NCBI RefSeq assembly: GCF_009827305.1 | Contig: NZ_WTYJ01000001.1 | Coordinates: 868,001 to 932,000, forward strand | Source: Croceibacterium xixiisoli | GTDB lineage: Bacteria > Pseudomonadota > Alphaproteobacteria > Sphingomonadales > Sphingomonadaceae | Direction: 5' to 3' | Length of the DNA: 64,000 nt | In this document: piece by piece, positions 55,802-64,000 of the stretch | How the letters are laid out: every line of letters begins with the position of its first letter | Numbering within the stretch: position 1 is the stretch's first letter | Notes under the pieces: generated by a model | Told to the model about the DNA's origin: nothing | What the model saw: the letters and a program-made list of their open reading frames with translations, nothing else | Databases searched by the model: none | Position numbers and translations under genes: made by a program

Positions 55802-56854
55802 TCAGGGCGCTTCGGGCGAATTTTCCGCCTCTGGCTGCCCGGGTCTGCTCTGCATCGCGCCCAGCACCTGCTCGATCCGTCCGGGCGGGTGCAGCGAAAT
55901 ATCGCGCCGGGGCACCGGCACGCAGATGCCGTGTTCCTGAAACAGCAGCCACAGCGTTTTCAGCACTTCGGACCGGACATTGCCGACGCCCATTTCCGGG
56001 TCGTCGATCCAGCAATGAATATTGTATTCAAAGCCATATTCGCCATAGGCATTGAGCCATACGGCCGGCGGCGGCAGTTGCAGCACCCGCTCGCACGATC
56101 GGGCGGCCTTCATCATCAGCTCTTCCGCCAGCGTGATGTCGCTGTCGAAACTCACCCGCACCGGCACCTGCACGCGCACCTGGCGGCTGGAATAGGACCA
56201 GTTTTCCACCTGATTGATCATCAGGTTTTCATTCGGGATCAGATATTCCTTCTCATCCCGCGTCACCACGGAAACCGCGCGGATGCCGATCTTGCGGATC
56301 TGGCCGAATGTGGTCAGCCCGGCCTGATCGGCCACCGAAATCACGTCGCCCGGCTTGATCGAACGGTCCATCAGCAGGATGATCCCGGCGATCAGATTGC
56401 CGAAGGTTTTCTGCAGGCCGAAACCGATCGCCAGGCCGAATGCGCCGGAAAACACCGTCAGCGCAGTCAGATCCACGCCCAGCACATCGATGCCCACCAG
56501 CACCGCAATCGCCCAGATGGTGATCGATACCAGCTTTTCGCTCAGCAACCTTTGCGTGGCGTCCAGTGCGGAAAGCCGCCGGATCAGCTTGCGCGACACC
56601 CAGGTGCCGACCCGCGCGAACAGATAGACGCCCACCAGCACCAGTACGATGACCAGCAGCGTCCAGACCGAAAACCGGCTGGATCCCAGCGTGAAACCCC
56701 AGGCGTCCAATTGTTCGACCAGCCGGGCAATGCCGCCGCCGTTTTCGACCACGACATCCTTCAGCACATCGGCGCCGGCCACGGCCTCTTCGCCCTTCGC
56801 GCCCGTCGGTGTCGGCGCCGGGGTGGATTTCGCTGCGGTCAGATAACGCGCCAT
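55802..56854 (-). CDS. Mechanosensitive ion channel, MscS family
   Basis: 350 residues, inner membrane. Membrane helices at about 65-85, 105-125 and 130-150; the pore helix and beta domain are marked by TVFSGAFGLAIGFGLQKTFGNLIAGIILLMDRSIKPGDVIS. The C-terminal alpha/beta part follows to EHGICVPVPRRDISLH. A polar N-terminal segment of about 30 residues precedes the first helix. It starts seven bases after the metC-like gene and is probably in the same transcript. Confidence 0.92.
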   Translation of the reverse strand: MARYLTAAKSTPAPTPTGAKGEEAVAGADVLKDVVVENGGGIARLVEQLDAWGFTLGSSRFSVWTLLVIVLVLVGVYLFARVGTWVSRKLIRRLSALDATQRLLSEKLVSITIWAIAVLVGIDVLGVDLTALTVFSGAFGLAIGFGLQKTFGNLIAGIILLMDRSIKPGDVISVADQAGLTTFGQIRKIGIRAVSVVTRDEKEYLIPNENLMINQVENWSYSSRQVRVQVPVRVSFDSDITLAEELMMKAARSCERVLQLPPPAVWLNAYGEYGFEYNIHCWIDDPEMGVGNVRSEVLKTLWLLFQEHGICVPVPRRDISLHPPGRIEQVLGAMQSRPGQPEAENSPEAP

Positions 56855-56861
56855 GGGCCGG

Positions 56862-58061
56862 TCAGGCGCCTGCCATCGCCGCGAAGCCGCGTTCCAGATC
56901 GGCGATCAGATCGGCCGGATCTTCCAGCCCGATCGACAGCCGCACCACCAGCCGGTCCTGCGGATCGGTGCCGATGGACGGCCACACGGTTGCGCTGCGG
57001 GCGCGGGCCGGATCGACCGGGGTCACCAGGCTTTCGAACCCGCCCCAGCTGTATCCGATCCCGAACAGTTCCAGTGCATCGATCAGCCGGGCACGCGCCG
57101 CCACGCTGCTGCCCTTCAGCACGAAGCTGAACAGGCCGCAGCCGCCGGTAAAATCGCGCTGCCACAGATCATGTCCGGGCGCGCCGGGCAGCATCGGGCA
57201 CAGCACCTGCGCCACCTCGGGTCGGGCGGCCAGCCAGCCGGCAATCTGCAGAGCGCTGGCCGTGGAATGCTGCAGCCGCAGCGCCATGGTGCGCAGCCCG
57301 CGCAGCGCCAGCGCGGCATCGTCGGGCGAAACCACATGGCCCAGCACCTGCGATTTGATCCGCAGCGCCGGGTACCATTCCGGCCCGGCGGAGACCGATC
57401 CCATCATCAGGTCCGAATGGCCGCCGACATGCTTGGTCAGCGCCATGATCGACATGTCGCAACCATGGCTCAGCGCGGCAAAGCCCAGCTGGCTGGCCCA
57501 GGTGTTGTCGATCATGGAGACTGCCCCGCGTTCCCGCGCGATGGCGGCCAGGGCGGGGATGTCGCACACTTCCATCGTCAGGCTGCCGGGGCTTTCCAGC
57601 AGCACCGCCCGCGTGTTGTCGCAGAACAGCGCCTGATAGGCCGGGATATCCAGCGGATCGAAGAAGCGGGTGGTGATGCCCAGCGGCGCCAGCAGCTGCG
57701 CCGCCATGGTGCGGCTGGGTTCATAGGCATTGTCGCTGATCAGCAGCACATCGCCCTGTTTCAACACGGTCAGCAGCGCCCCGGCGATCGCGGCAACCCC
57801 GCTGGGGTACAGCACCGTGCCGGCGGCACCGGGCTCCAGCTCGGTCAGCGCGGCAGACAGCGCCCATTGGGTCGGCGATCCGCGCCGGCCGTAATAGAAC
57901 TGCCCGTCTTCATTGGGGCGACCCTTCGCCAGATCGGCGCAATCGGCATACAGATGCGTGCTCGCGCGCCAGACGGGCGGGCTCACCACCGCACCGCCGG
58001 TCCACTCGTCCCGCCGGCCTGCCTCGGTCACCCGCGTGGCGGGCCTGTGTTCGCGGCTCAA
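56862..58061 (-). CDS. metC: Cystathionine beta-lyase-type Cys/Met-metabolism PLP enzyme
   Basis: 399 residues from TTG 58061, chosen because it overlaps the sulfurtransferase stop as TTGA. Cys/Met metabolism PLP fold: YGRRGSPTQWAL tyrosine loop, and the PLP lysine in SIMALTKHVGGHSDLMMGSV. Length and the ESPGSLTMEVCDIPA segment favour cystathionine beta-lyase, but gamma-lyase-type activities cannot be excluded. Next to a mercaptopyruvate sulfurtransferase, this suggests a small cysteine/sulfur module. Confidence 0.87.
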   Translation of the reverse strand: MSREHRPATRVTEAGRRDEWTGGAVVSPPVWRASTHLYADCADLAKGRPNEDGQFYYGRRGSPTQWALSAALTELEPGAAGTVLYPSGVAAIAGALLTVLKQGDVLLISDNAYEPSRTMAAQLLAPLGITTRFFDPLDIPAYQALFCDNTRAVLLESPGSLTMEVCDIPALAAIARERGAVSMIDNTWASQLGFAALSHGCDMSIMALTKHVGGHSDLMMGSVSAGPEWYPALRIKSQVLGHVVSPDDAALALRGLRTMALRLQHSTASALQIAGWLAARPEVAQVLCPMLPGAPGHDLWQRDFTGGCGLFSFVLKGSSVAARARLIDALELFGIGYSWGGFESLVTPVDPARARSATVWPSIGTDPQDRLVVRLSIGLEDPADLIADLERGFAAMAGA

Positions 58062-58927
58062 GCGCCGGCTCCGTCGATACCGGGGGACAATTCCTTGGGC
58101 GTGGCTGGATCGGTGCCCCATTCGCTCCAGCTGCCATCATACAGCGACACATCGCTTTTCCCCAGCAGCGCCAGCGCGAACAGCAGCACCGCCGCCGTCA
58201 CGCCGCCACCGCAGGTGGTCGCCACCGGCGCATCGATATCCACCCCGGCCTCGGCAAAGGCGGCACGCAGGCCGGCCTCATCCTTGAACGTGCCATCGGC
58301 GTTGTAGAGTTTGCCGAACGGCAGATTGACCGAACCGGGAATATGCCCGCTGGCGACATTGGGCCGGAAATCGCCCTCCGCCCCGCTGAAGCGGGCGGCG
58401 CCCCTGGCATCGACCACCTGCTCGCGCTTGCTGGTCAGATTGTCGAGCATCTCGGCCTTGTTGCGCACCAGCCCTTCGCCGGCTTCGGCAGAATAGGATG
58501 TGGCGACATGGGCCGGGTCACCGCTTTCCAGCGGGCGGCCCTCGGCGCGCCATTTGCCCAATCCGCCATCCAGGATCGCGGCCCTGGCGCCATGCAGCCG
58601 GGCGATGAACCAAGCCCGCGCCGATGTCTTCACCGCGCTGTCGTCATAGATCACCAGCGTATCGCCCGGATGCACCCCCAGCTGGCCCATGCGGGCGGCG
58701 AACTGTTCGGCGGTGGGGATCGCGGCCGGCACCGCGCTGTCCGGATCGATCAGCGTCGCCAGATCCAGGAACCGAGCCCCGGGGATATGCTCTGCGGCGA
58801 ACTCGGCGCGGGCGTCGCGCTTGGCATCGGGCAGATGGGCCGATGCGTCTAGGATAACGAAACCGGCGGAACCCGGCGCAGCGGCAAGATGGCCCGCGAG
58901 CCATTCGGTGGAAACGATCATGTCCAT
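58058..58927 (-). CDS. sseA: 3-mercaptopyruvate sulfurtransferase (SseA-like, two rhodanese domains)
   Basis: 289 residues from ATG 58927 (MDMIVSTEWLAGHL; a second ATG lies two codons on). Tandem rhodanese domains at about 5-130 and 160-280. The active-site Cys239 sits in TTCGGGVTAA, where the classic mercaptopyruvate loop is CGSGVT; the Ser-to-Gly change may alter substrate choice. Transfers sulfur from mercaptopyruvate to thiophilic acceptors. Coupled to the metC-like gene. Confidence 0.9.
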   Translation of the reverse strand: MDMIVSTEWLAGHLAAAPGSAGFVILDASAHLPDAKRDARAEFAAEHIPGARFLDLATLIDPDSAVPAAIPTAEQFAARMGQLGVHPGDTLVIYDDSAVKTSARAWFIARLHGARAAILDGGLGKWRAEGRPLESGDPAHVATSYSAEAGEGLVRNKAEMLDNLTSKREQVVDARGAARFSGAEGDFRPNVASGHIPGSVNLPFGKLYNADGTFKDEAGLRAAFAEAGVDIDAPVATTCGGGVTAAVLLFALALLGKSDVSLYDGSWSEWGTDPATPKELSPGIDGAGA

Positions 58928-58971
58928 GCGCGATGGACTAGCCTGTGCCCATGGCGCCGTAAATGCGTGTT

Positions 58972-60162
58972 TCAGGCGAAGGCGCGCTGCGCCACCTGGG
59001 TGAAATTGCGCGGCCCCTGATCCAGCCGGAACGGCTGCAGCCCGGCACCCGCTTCGGCGCCCGCGCCGCTCTGGCCAACCACAAACACCTTGGTCGCCAC
59101 TTCGCCCGCGTCGCTTTCCACCCGGAACCGCACCAGCGGCAGCATCAGCGTCACATTGCCCTGTCGGATCGGCACGATCTGGGGGAAGGGCAGCCGCAGC
59201 TCCCCCTTCAGCTCATGGCTGGCCCCCGCATCGATCTGTTCCACCCGATGCGCCGGCGCCGTGCCCGCCGCCGGGCCGGACAGCTGTTCTTCCCGCGACA
59301 GCGATGCATGGGCCGAAATCATGTCCACCGTCACCCGCAGGCCATGCATCGGCACGGCATCGCCATTGGACAGCGTCAGGCGATAGGGCAGCGTCGCATT
59401 CATCAGCGTCAGCCCGAACCGCAGCGGTTCCAGCTGCAGCGACAATCCGGCTGCCGGTGTCACCGGCACGGGTGCAGCCGGTTCCGGCGATGCCTCAACA
59501 ACCGGCTCGGGAGTCGGCTCAGGAGTCGCAATGGGCTCCGGCGGCAATTGCGGCCGTTCAATCGGCGCGACCTTGCGGACCACGGGCATGCCCTGCCGGC
59601 TGTTGCGCCAGACCAACAACCCGGCACCCGCGATCAGCACCACGATCCCGGCCAGCCACAGCACCCATGCCGGCATGCCCTCATCGGCGACCGCAGCGGT
59701 CGGCTCTGCCGGGGCGGGCAGGGGCTGTATGATCGGGGCCGCTGCCGGTGCCTGGGTGGTCGGTGAAGTTGTGGGTGCAGATGCGGGCGCGGGCGTGTCG
59801 GTCGCTGCCGGTGTGGCGGGCCCGGATCCGTCCGATGCGGAGGCAGGGCGCGTTGCGGCGGGGGTGGGGCGTGGTTCGGCGCGCGGATTCTGCGTCGCGC
59901 GCGGCGCCGGTTGCACCACCGGGGCAGAGGTCGGGACGGTCACTACCGGGGCACGCGGGGCCGGTGTCGGGCTGGGCGTGGCGCGTTCGGCCTGCGGCTG
60001 CGATTCGGGCACATCCTGCGCCACCGGCCCCTGCCGTGTCGGATCAATCACCGGGGTTTCCGGCCCGGATGGCGGCAGGCGAAAATCGGAAACGCCCTGC
60101 GCCAGCGCGGCACCGGGGGCTATGATGGCAGCACTTGCCAGAAGGATGATGGACCGGATCAT
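58972..60162 (-). CDS. Exported Pro-rich protein with internal membrane helix, function unknown
   Basis: 396 residues from ATG 60162 (MIRSIILLASAAIIAPGAALAQG, signal peptide). The next 140 residues are Pro/Ala/Thr-rich, then a single hydrophobic helix (about 168-188, AWVLWLAGIVVLIAGAGLLVW), a second Pro/Glu-rich spacer, and a C-terminal beta-sandwich-like domain of about 150 residues (LQLEPLRFGLTLMNATLPYRLTLSNGD...). No known family. The layout puts the Pro-rich part outside and the beta domain in the cytoplasm. Diverges from queF; sseA follows after 44 bases. Confidence 0.75.
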   Translation of the reverse strand: MIRSIILLASAAIIAPGAALAQGVSDFRLPPSGPETPVIDPTRQGPVAQDVPESQPQAERATPSPTPAPRAPVVTVPTSAPVVQPAPRATQNPRAEPRPTPAATRPASASDGSGPATPAATDTPAPASAPTTSPTTQAPAAAPIIQPLPAPAEPTAAVADEGMPAWVLWLAGIVVLIAGAGLLVWRNSRQGMPVVRKVAPIERPQLPPEPIATPEPTPEPVVEASPEPAAPVPVTPAAGLSLQLEPLRFGLTLMNATLPYRLTLSNGDAVPMHGLRVTVDMISAHASLSREEQLSGPAAGTAPAHRVEQIDAGASHELKGELRLPFPQIVPIRQGNVTLMLPLVRFRVESDAGEVATKVFVVGQSGAGAEAGAGLQPFRLDQGPRNFTQVAQRAFA

Positions 60163-60263
60163 GGGCAGTTCGCTGGCTTCGGGAATGCGGCTGAATAAGC
60201 ACTTAATTGGCCAGGTCAAAGCGTTCGCTTGTGTCGCCCCCACGATCGCGGCATGGAGGCGGC

Positions 60264-60731
60264 ATGTCTGACACAACTGGTCCCGATGGCCTGAGACAGC
60301 TCGGCCGTCAGAGCGATATGCCCGCCTCGCCGCAGGAAGCGGTGCTCGATTATGTCGCCAATCCCCGCCCCGGCTCGCTCTATTGCATCCGCTTCACTGC
60401 ACCGGAATTCACCTCGCTCTGCCCCGTCACCGGGCAGCCCGATTTCGCCCATATCGTGATCGATTATGCGCCCGGTGAAACGATCGTCGAATCCAAGAGC
60501 TTGAAGCTGTTCCTGGCATCCTTCCGGAATCATTGCGGTTTTCATGAAGATGTGACGGTCGGCATTGGGCAGCGGCTGGCGGAGGAAATGTCGCCGCAAT
60601 GGCTGCGCATCGGCGGTTACTGGTATCCGCGCGGCGGCATCCCGATCGACGTCTTCTGGCAGAGCGGCCCGCCGCCAGCGCATATGTGGCTGCCCGATCA
60701 GGGCGTGCCCAGCTATCGCGGGCGTGGCTGA
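60264..60731 (+). CDS. queF: NADPH-dependent preQ0 reductase QueF
   Basis: Reduces the nitrile of 7-cyano-7-deazaguanine to preQ1 in queuosine synthesis. 155 residues, single-domain (YkvM-type) form; active-site Cys53 and Asp60 in [17 protein letters not shown] motif ESKSLKLF at 76-83. The start at 60264 follows GGAGG by five bases. Other queuosine genes are not in the window. pobA begins 23 bases after the stop. Confidence 0.96.
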   Translation: MSDTTGPDGLRQLGRQSDMPASPQEAVLDYVANPRPGSLYCIRFTAPEFTSLCPVTGQPDFAHIVIDYAPGETIVESKSLKLFLASFRNHCGFHEDVTVGIGQRLAEEMSPQWLRIGGYWYPRGGIPIDVFWQSGPPPAHMWLPDQGVPSYRGRG

Positions 60732-60754
60732 AAGCTTCCTGGGAGCATAAGGAA

Positions 60755-61924
60755 ATGAAGACACAGGTCTGCATCATCGGCGCCGGTCCGGCCGGCCTGC
60801 TGCTCGGCCACCTGCTCCGCGCCGAAGGCGTGGATTGCGTGGTGCTGGAACGCAAATCGCCTGACTACGTGCTCGGCCGCATCCGCGCCGGCGTGCTGGA
60901 ACAGATCACCGTATCGCTGATGGAACGGCTGGGGCTGGACGCCCGTCTGAAGGCCGAAGGCCTGCCGCATGACGGCTTCAACCTGGCCGATGGTGAGCGA
61001 TTGATCCGCATCGATATTGCCGAACTGACCGGCAAGCATGTGGTCGTCTATGGCCAGACCGAACTGACCCGCGACCTGATGGACGCCCGCGAAGAACGCG
61101 GCCTGCAGGTGATCTATGACGCTGACGATGTCACCCTGCACGATGTCGCCGGCGATGCACCTTTTGTCACCTACACCAAAGACGGGACCGAGCATCGCGT
61201 CGATGCTCGTTTCATCGCCGGCTGCGACGGTTTCCACGGCCCGAGCCGCAAGGCGGTGCCGGCCAGCGTAGGGCAGGAATATGAACGCGAATATCCGTTC
61301 GGCTGGCTCGGCATTTTGGCCGATGTTCCGCCCTGCAATCATGAACTTATCTATGCCAATCACGAACGCGGCTTCGCCTTGGCGTCAATGCGCAGCGAAA
61401 CACGCAGCCGCTATTACATCGATGTCCCGCTGACCGAAAAGGTCGAGAACTGGCCCGACGAACGTCTGTGGGATGAATTGGCAATCCGGCTTGGCCCACA
61501 AGCCGCTGCCCATATCACGCGCGGGCCGTCACTGGAAAAATCGATCGCCCCGCTGCGCAGCTATGTATTCGCGCCGATGCGGCATGGTTCGCTGCTGCTG
61601 TGCGGCGATGCGGCGCATATCGTGCCACCAACCGGAGCCAAGGGCCTCAATCTGGCGGCGTCGGATGTGTTTTACGCGGCCCGCGCCCTGACCGGGTTCT
61701 TCCGCGCCAATGACAATGATGCCATTGCCGCCTATTCGGATACGGCGCTGTCGCGGGTGTGGAAGGCGGAACGGTTCAGCTGGTCATTGACCCGGCTAAT
61801 GCACCGTTTCCCGCAGGATGGTTCGTTCGAACGCGCCATGCAGGTGGCGGAACTCGATTACATTTCCACCAGCCGCGCGGCCCAGACCAGCATTGCCGAA
61901 AACTACGTCGGCCTGCCGGTCTGA
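60755..61924 (+). CDS. pobA: 4-hydroxybenzoate 3-monooxygenase (PobA)
   Basis: FAD monooxygenase turning 4-hydroxybenzoate into protocatechuate for ring cleavage. 389 residues from ATG 60755 (MKTQVCIIGAGPAGLLLG), with AAGGAA upstream. FAD motifs GAGPAG, the second FAD/NADPH motif ARFIAGCDGFHGPSR, and LLCGDAAHIVPPTGAKGLNLA are present; RIRAGVLEQ is the hallmark substrate loop. The regulator and transporter nearby support the assignment. Confidence 0.96.
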   Translation: MKTQVCIIGAGPAGLLLGHLLRAEGVDCVVLERKSPDYVLGRIRAGVLEQITVSLMERLGLDARLKAEGLPHDGFNLADGERLIRIDIAELTGKHVVVYGQTELTRDLMDAREERGLQVIYDADDVTLHDVAGDAPFVTYTKDGTEHRVDARFIAGCDGFHGPSRKAVPASVGQEYEREYPFGWLGILADVPPCNHELIYANHERGFALASMRSETRSRYYIDVPLTEKVENWPDERLWDELAIRLGPQAAAHITRGPSLEKSIAPLRSYVFAPMRHGSLLLCGDAAHIVPPTGAKGLNLAASDVFYAARALTGFFRANDNDAIAAYSDTALSRVWKAERFSWSLTRLMHRFPQDGSFERAMQVAELDYISTSRAAQTSIAENYVGLPV

Positions 61925-61938
61925 CCCGCAGCTTGAAC

Positions 61939-62067
61939 TTACAGTTCCTGTTCGACTTCGCGCGACGCTGATTGCAGGTCTTCGCCGGCACCGGATACGG
62001 TGTTGCAGGCGGCGGTTGCCAGCGTGATCGTGGCAACTGCGGCGACGATGAGAAGCTTGCTTTTCAT
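61939..62067 (-). CDS. Entericidin A/B-family small lipoprotein
   Basis: Just 42 residues: signal MKSKLLIVAAVATITLATAAC with lipobox TAAC, then NTVSGAGEDLQSASREVEQEL, the entericidin pattern. GAGGG lies seven bases before the ATG. Entericidins are tiny cell-envelope lipoproteins, in enteric bacteria linked to programmed lysis (EcnB) and its antidote (EcnA); only one is present. Convergent with pobA, 14 bases between stops. Confidence 0.9.
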   Translation of the reverse strand: MKSKLLIVAAVATITLATAACNTVSGAGEDLQSASREVEQEL

Positions 62068-62238
62068 GGGATGACCCTCGTTTATGGCGCGATAGCGTTA
62101 TCATGCCGTTGTAACGGCGAGGTAACGTGCGGCCATACTATCTGGTTCCGTGCCCTACATTTGGCTGCGCCAGGGTGGTGCCCGACGCGGACGGATGCGC
62201 CTGGATGTCCGCCCAATGTTCATAGGTCGCCGCCAGGA

Positions 62239-63210
62239 TCACGAGCTGCGGCGGGAGCGATAAACGCGCGGGGAACAGCCGAATTTCTGGTTGAAAGATT
62301 TGGTGAAATGGCTTGCGTCGTTGAAGCCGACCGAGAACGCAATATCCAGGATGCGGGTGTCATCGCGCGAGACGCTCAGCAGCCGCGCCGCCTCTGCCAA
62401 GCGTTCTTCCAGAATGAACTGCCGCGGGGAAATGCCAGCGTCGAGGAAGGCGCGTTGCAGATGGCGCGGGGTCACGCCCAGCGTATCAGCCACAGCGCAC
62501 ACGGTCAGATCGGGATCGTGCAGGTGCCGCGCGATCAGCGCCGTTGCCGAACGGCGCAGCGAATTGGCGGTGCTGGAATGGGCCACGACGTCTTCACCGA
62601 AATCATCATGGCAGATCAGGCGGAACACGCCGGCCAGCACATCGCTGAGATGATCGGTCCAGGCCGCATCGGGAACCGCCTGCAGGGCATCCTTGCTGGC
62701 GCGGATGACGGTGGAGGCGAAGGCCACGCGCGGGTCCGAAGCGGGCAGGTGACGGCCGACCAGCCGTTCCGGATCGGCATGATATTTCGCCGCCAGGGAG
62801 AAGGGGATCTTGATCAGCACCAACCCCATATTGTTGCTGGTCATGCTTTCCCATGGTTTGGCCAGATCGCGGATGACGATGTCCCCGGCGTTGAGATCGG
62901 CTGACCAGCCGCTCTGAGCCAGAGTGGATTTGCCGTAATCGGCGACCGTCATCATCAGATAATCGCTGCCATTGGTGGCCCATGGGCCGGCTTCGACCGC
63001 GCGGCTGGAGGCGCGGGCGGGGGAGCTGTCGATCACGACAAAGCCGAGCGGGCCGAGATTGCAGCGGCGCATGCTGGCGCGAAACCCATCGCCGGCCAAA
63101 GGATCGACATGCATTTCGGACAGGGTTTCACTGCCATATTCAGACCAGCGCCTGGCCCTGAGGGAGGCGACGACGGTATCCGTCGAAAACTCCTGCCATG
63201 GTGTGCCCAT
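62239..63210 (-). CDS. AraC-family transcriptional regulator (PobR-like by context)
   Basis: 323 residues from ATG 63210 (MGTPWQEFSTDTVVAS), with GGAGAGAG upstream; a longer frame runs antisense into other sequence and is rejected. N-terminal cupin-like AraC_binding_2-type sensor (about 1-200); C-terminal double helix-turn-helix with VADTLGVTPRHLQRAF and AFSVGFNDASHFTKSFNQKFGCSP. Lies between pobA and the MFS gene, so likely responds to 4-hydroxybenzoate or another aromatic acid. Confidence 0.88.
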   Translation of the reverse strand: MGTPWQEFSTDTVVASLRARRWSEYGSETLSEMHVDPLAGDGFRASMRRCNLGPLGFVVIDSSPARASSRAVEAGPWATNGSDYLMMTVADYGKSTLAQSGWSADLNAGDIVIRDLAKPWESMTSNNMGLVLIKIPFSLAAKYHADPERLVGRHLPASDPRVAFASTVIRASKDALQAVPDAAWTDHLSDVLAGVFRLICHDDFGEDVVAHSSTANSLRRSATALIARHLHDPDLTVCAVADTLGVTPRHLQRAFLDAGISPRQFILEERLAEAARLLSVSRDDTRILDIAFSVGFNDASHFTKSFNQKFGCSPRVYRSRRSS

Positions 63211-63274
63211 GCTCTCTCTCCAATTTTGTTGCAGGCTAGCCCAAGACAGGCCGTTCCACAAAAACCCCTTTCCG

Positions 63275-64000
63275 CTATTGCCCGGCGGCTGGCGCAATGC
63301 TCTTTGCTTGCTGTGGGATATGCCGGTCGGAAAGGAAGGCGCAGCCAATGCCCATCGTGGCGGCCAGGGCCAACGCTGCCAGGAAGGGGATTGGATCGGA
63401 TTGCCGAAGTTCCAGCAAATATCCCCCGACCAGGGAAGCGAGTATGCCACCAGCGCGGCCCAGGGTCATTCCAAAGCCGAGCCCGGCCGAGCGACAAGCG
63501 ACATCATAGCCTGCCGCCATCATGGAATAGATCGTGGCCATGGCGGCCCCCGCAAAACCACCCGCACAGCCAGTCAGGATCTGGACCGCAAGGGCCGTTC
63601 CTGATTGAGCGCTGGCGTTCAGCTGCCATGCCAACAGGCCAATAACAAGGAGCAGCAGTGTCGAACTGCCGGCCAGCGTAGCGCGTGAACCAAGGGTACC
63701 GAGCACGAAGCCCGTCGCCACAGCGGCACCCACGGCAGCGAGGTTGAAGGCGAACACCGCAACCAGTGCCTGTGCCATGGAGAAGCCGAGAGAGGTCAGC
63801 ATGATCGCCGTCCAGGCGACCAGCGCATAGGAGACATAGGCGATCACGAAGAAGGCCAGACCGGCGCCCAGGTTGAGGCGGAGGTAGGCGCGCGACAGGA
63901 ACCCGCCGCGTCCGCCGCCGGGGGTATCGCCAACATTGTCAAACCGCAATTGTGCTGTCCCGATGTTACCCATGATCTGCTGCGCATTCTTCTGTGCCTG
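63275..64000 (-). CDS. MFS transporter, probable aromatic acid/H+ symporter, 3' part only
   Basis: The frame is open to the window edge; about 241 C-terminal residues with roughly six membrane helices are present, preceded by a polar AQKNAQQI segment that would be the central loop. LGSRATLAG and the Gly-rich helix FGMTLGRAGGILASLVGGYL fit the AAHS family (PcaK-like). With pobA and the AraC regulator it suggests uptake of 4-hydroxybenzoate or a related acid. Substrate is inferred from neighbours. Confidence 0.8.
   Translation of the reverse strand, partial: QAQKNAQQIMGNIGTAQLRFDNVGDTPGGGRGGFLSRAYLRLNLGAGLAFFVIAYVSYALVAWTAIMLTSLGFSMAQALVAVFAFNLAAVGAAVATGFVLGTLGSRATLAGSSTLLLLVIGLLAWQLNASAQSGTALAVQILTGCAGGFAGAAMATIYSMMAAGYDVACRSAGLGFGMTLGRAGGILASLVGGYLLELRQSDPIPFLAALALAATMGIGCAFLSDRHIPQQAKSIAPAAGQ

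Noticed and set aside
60163-60263. preQ1 riboswitch upstream of queF
   Set aside because: The 101-base divergent gap shows no recognisable preQ1 aptamer; the start is explained by an ordinary GGAGG ribosome site.

Overview
The window is a high-G+C, densely packed chromosomal segment. It almost certainly comes from a sphingomonad-type alphaproteobacterium (Sphingomonadales, in the Novosphingobium/Erythrobacter/Sphingopyxis neighbourhood). The grounds are the gene content and order, the FtsZ tail ending in an IPRFLGRQ-like peptide, a glnB-glnA pair behind a sigma-54-type promoter, ferredoxin-type sulfite reductase genes with DUF934/DUF2849 partners, and frequent 4-base ATGA/GTGA stop-start overlaps. 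This is inference from protein features; no rRNA is present.

Layout. 1-5 kb: 3' end of a TamB-like gene, then glnA and glnB (minus strand, sigma-54-type promoter) and argC with a coupled SH3-domain gene. 5-15 kb: M17 aminopeptidase, a DUF3298-type lipoprotein, methionine aminopeptidase, secreted proteins of unknown function, ccmAB, pterin dehydratase, an S9 peptidase and an AlkA-like glycosylase. 15-18 kb: ferredoxin, cysK and two uncharacterised membrane/envelope genes. 18.3-37 kb: a complete dcw cluster (mraZ, rsmH, ftsL, ftsI, murE, murF, mraY, murD, ftsW, murG, murC, murB, ddl, ftsQ, ftsA, ftsZ). Nearly every gene overlaps the next by 1-4 bases, so the lipid II pathway and divisome are translated as one coupled unit. 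In front of it lies a 10-bp-phased array of GGG-core repeats that looks like the MraZ operator. 37-46 kb: a TPR/SPOR protein directly behind ftsZ, YbjN, proC, a BI-1 family membrane protein, a polyproline lipoprotein, tRNA-Ala(CGC), obgE, proB and an SDR-type reductase.

46-55.8 kb is the most accessory-looking part. It holds a hipBA-type toxin-antitoxin pair behind three palindromes spaced exactly 49 bp centre to centre, a bestrophin-like channel, and a five-gene sulfite-assimilation operon (cobA, DUF2849, sulfite reductase, DUF934, cysH). After these comes a repeat-rich stretch with three copies of a 113-152 bp inverted-repeat element, enclosing a SUKH-like orphan gene and followed by an A+T-rich lipoprotein gene.

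55.8-64 kb: mscS, a cystathionine beta-lyase-type enzyme, a mercaptopyruvate sulfurtransferase (coupled genes), a single-pass membrane protein, queF, and the edge of a 4-hydroxybenzoate locus (pobA, entericidin-like lipoprotein, AraC regulator, truncated MFS transporter). No prophage, insertion sequence, CRISPR array or rRNA operon was seen. No wholly new multi-gene system is evident. The best candidates for novelty are the phased MraZ-type operator, the 49-bp-phased hip operators, and the repeat-bounded SUKH/lipoprotein patch.
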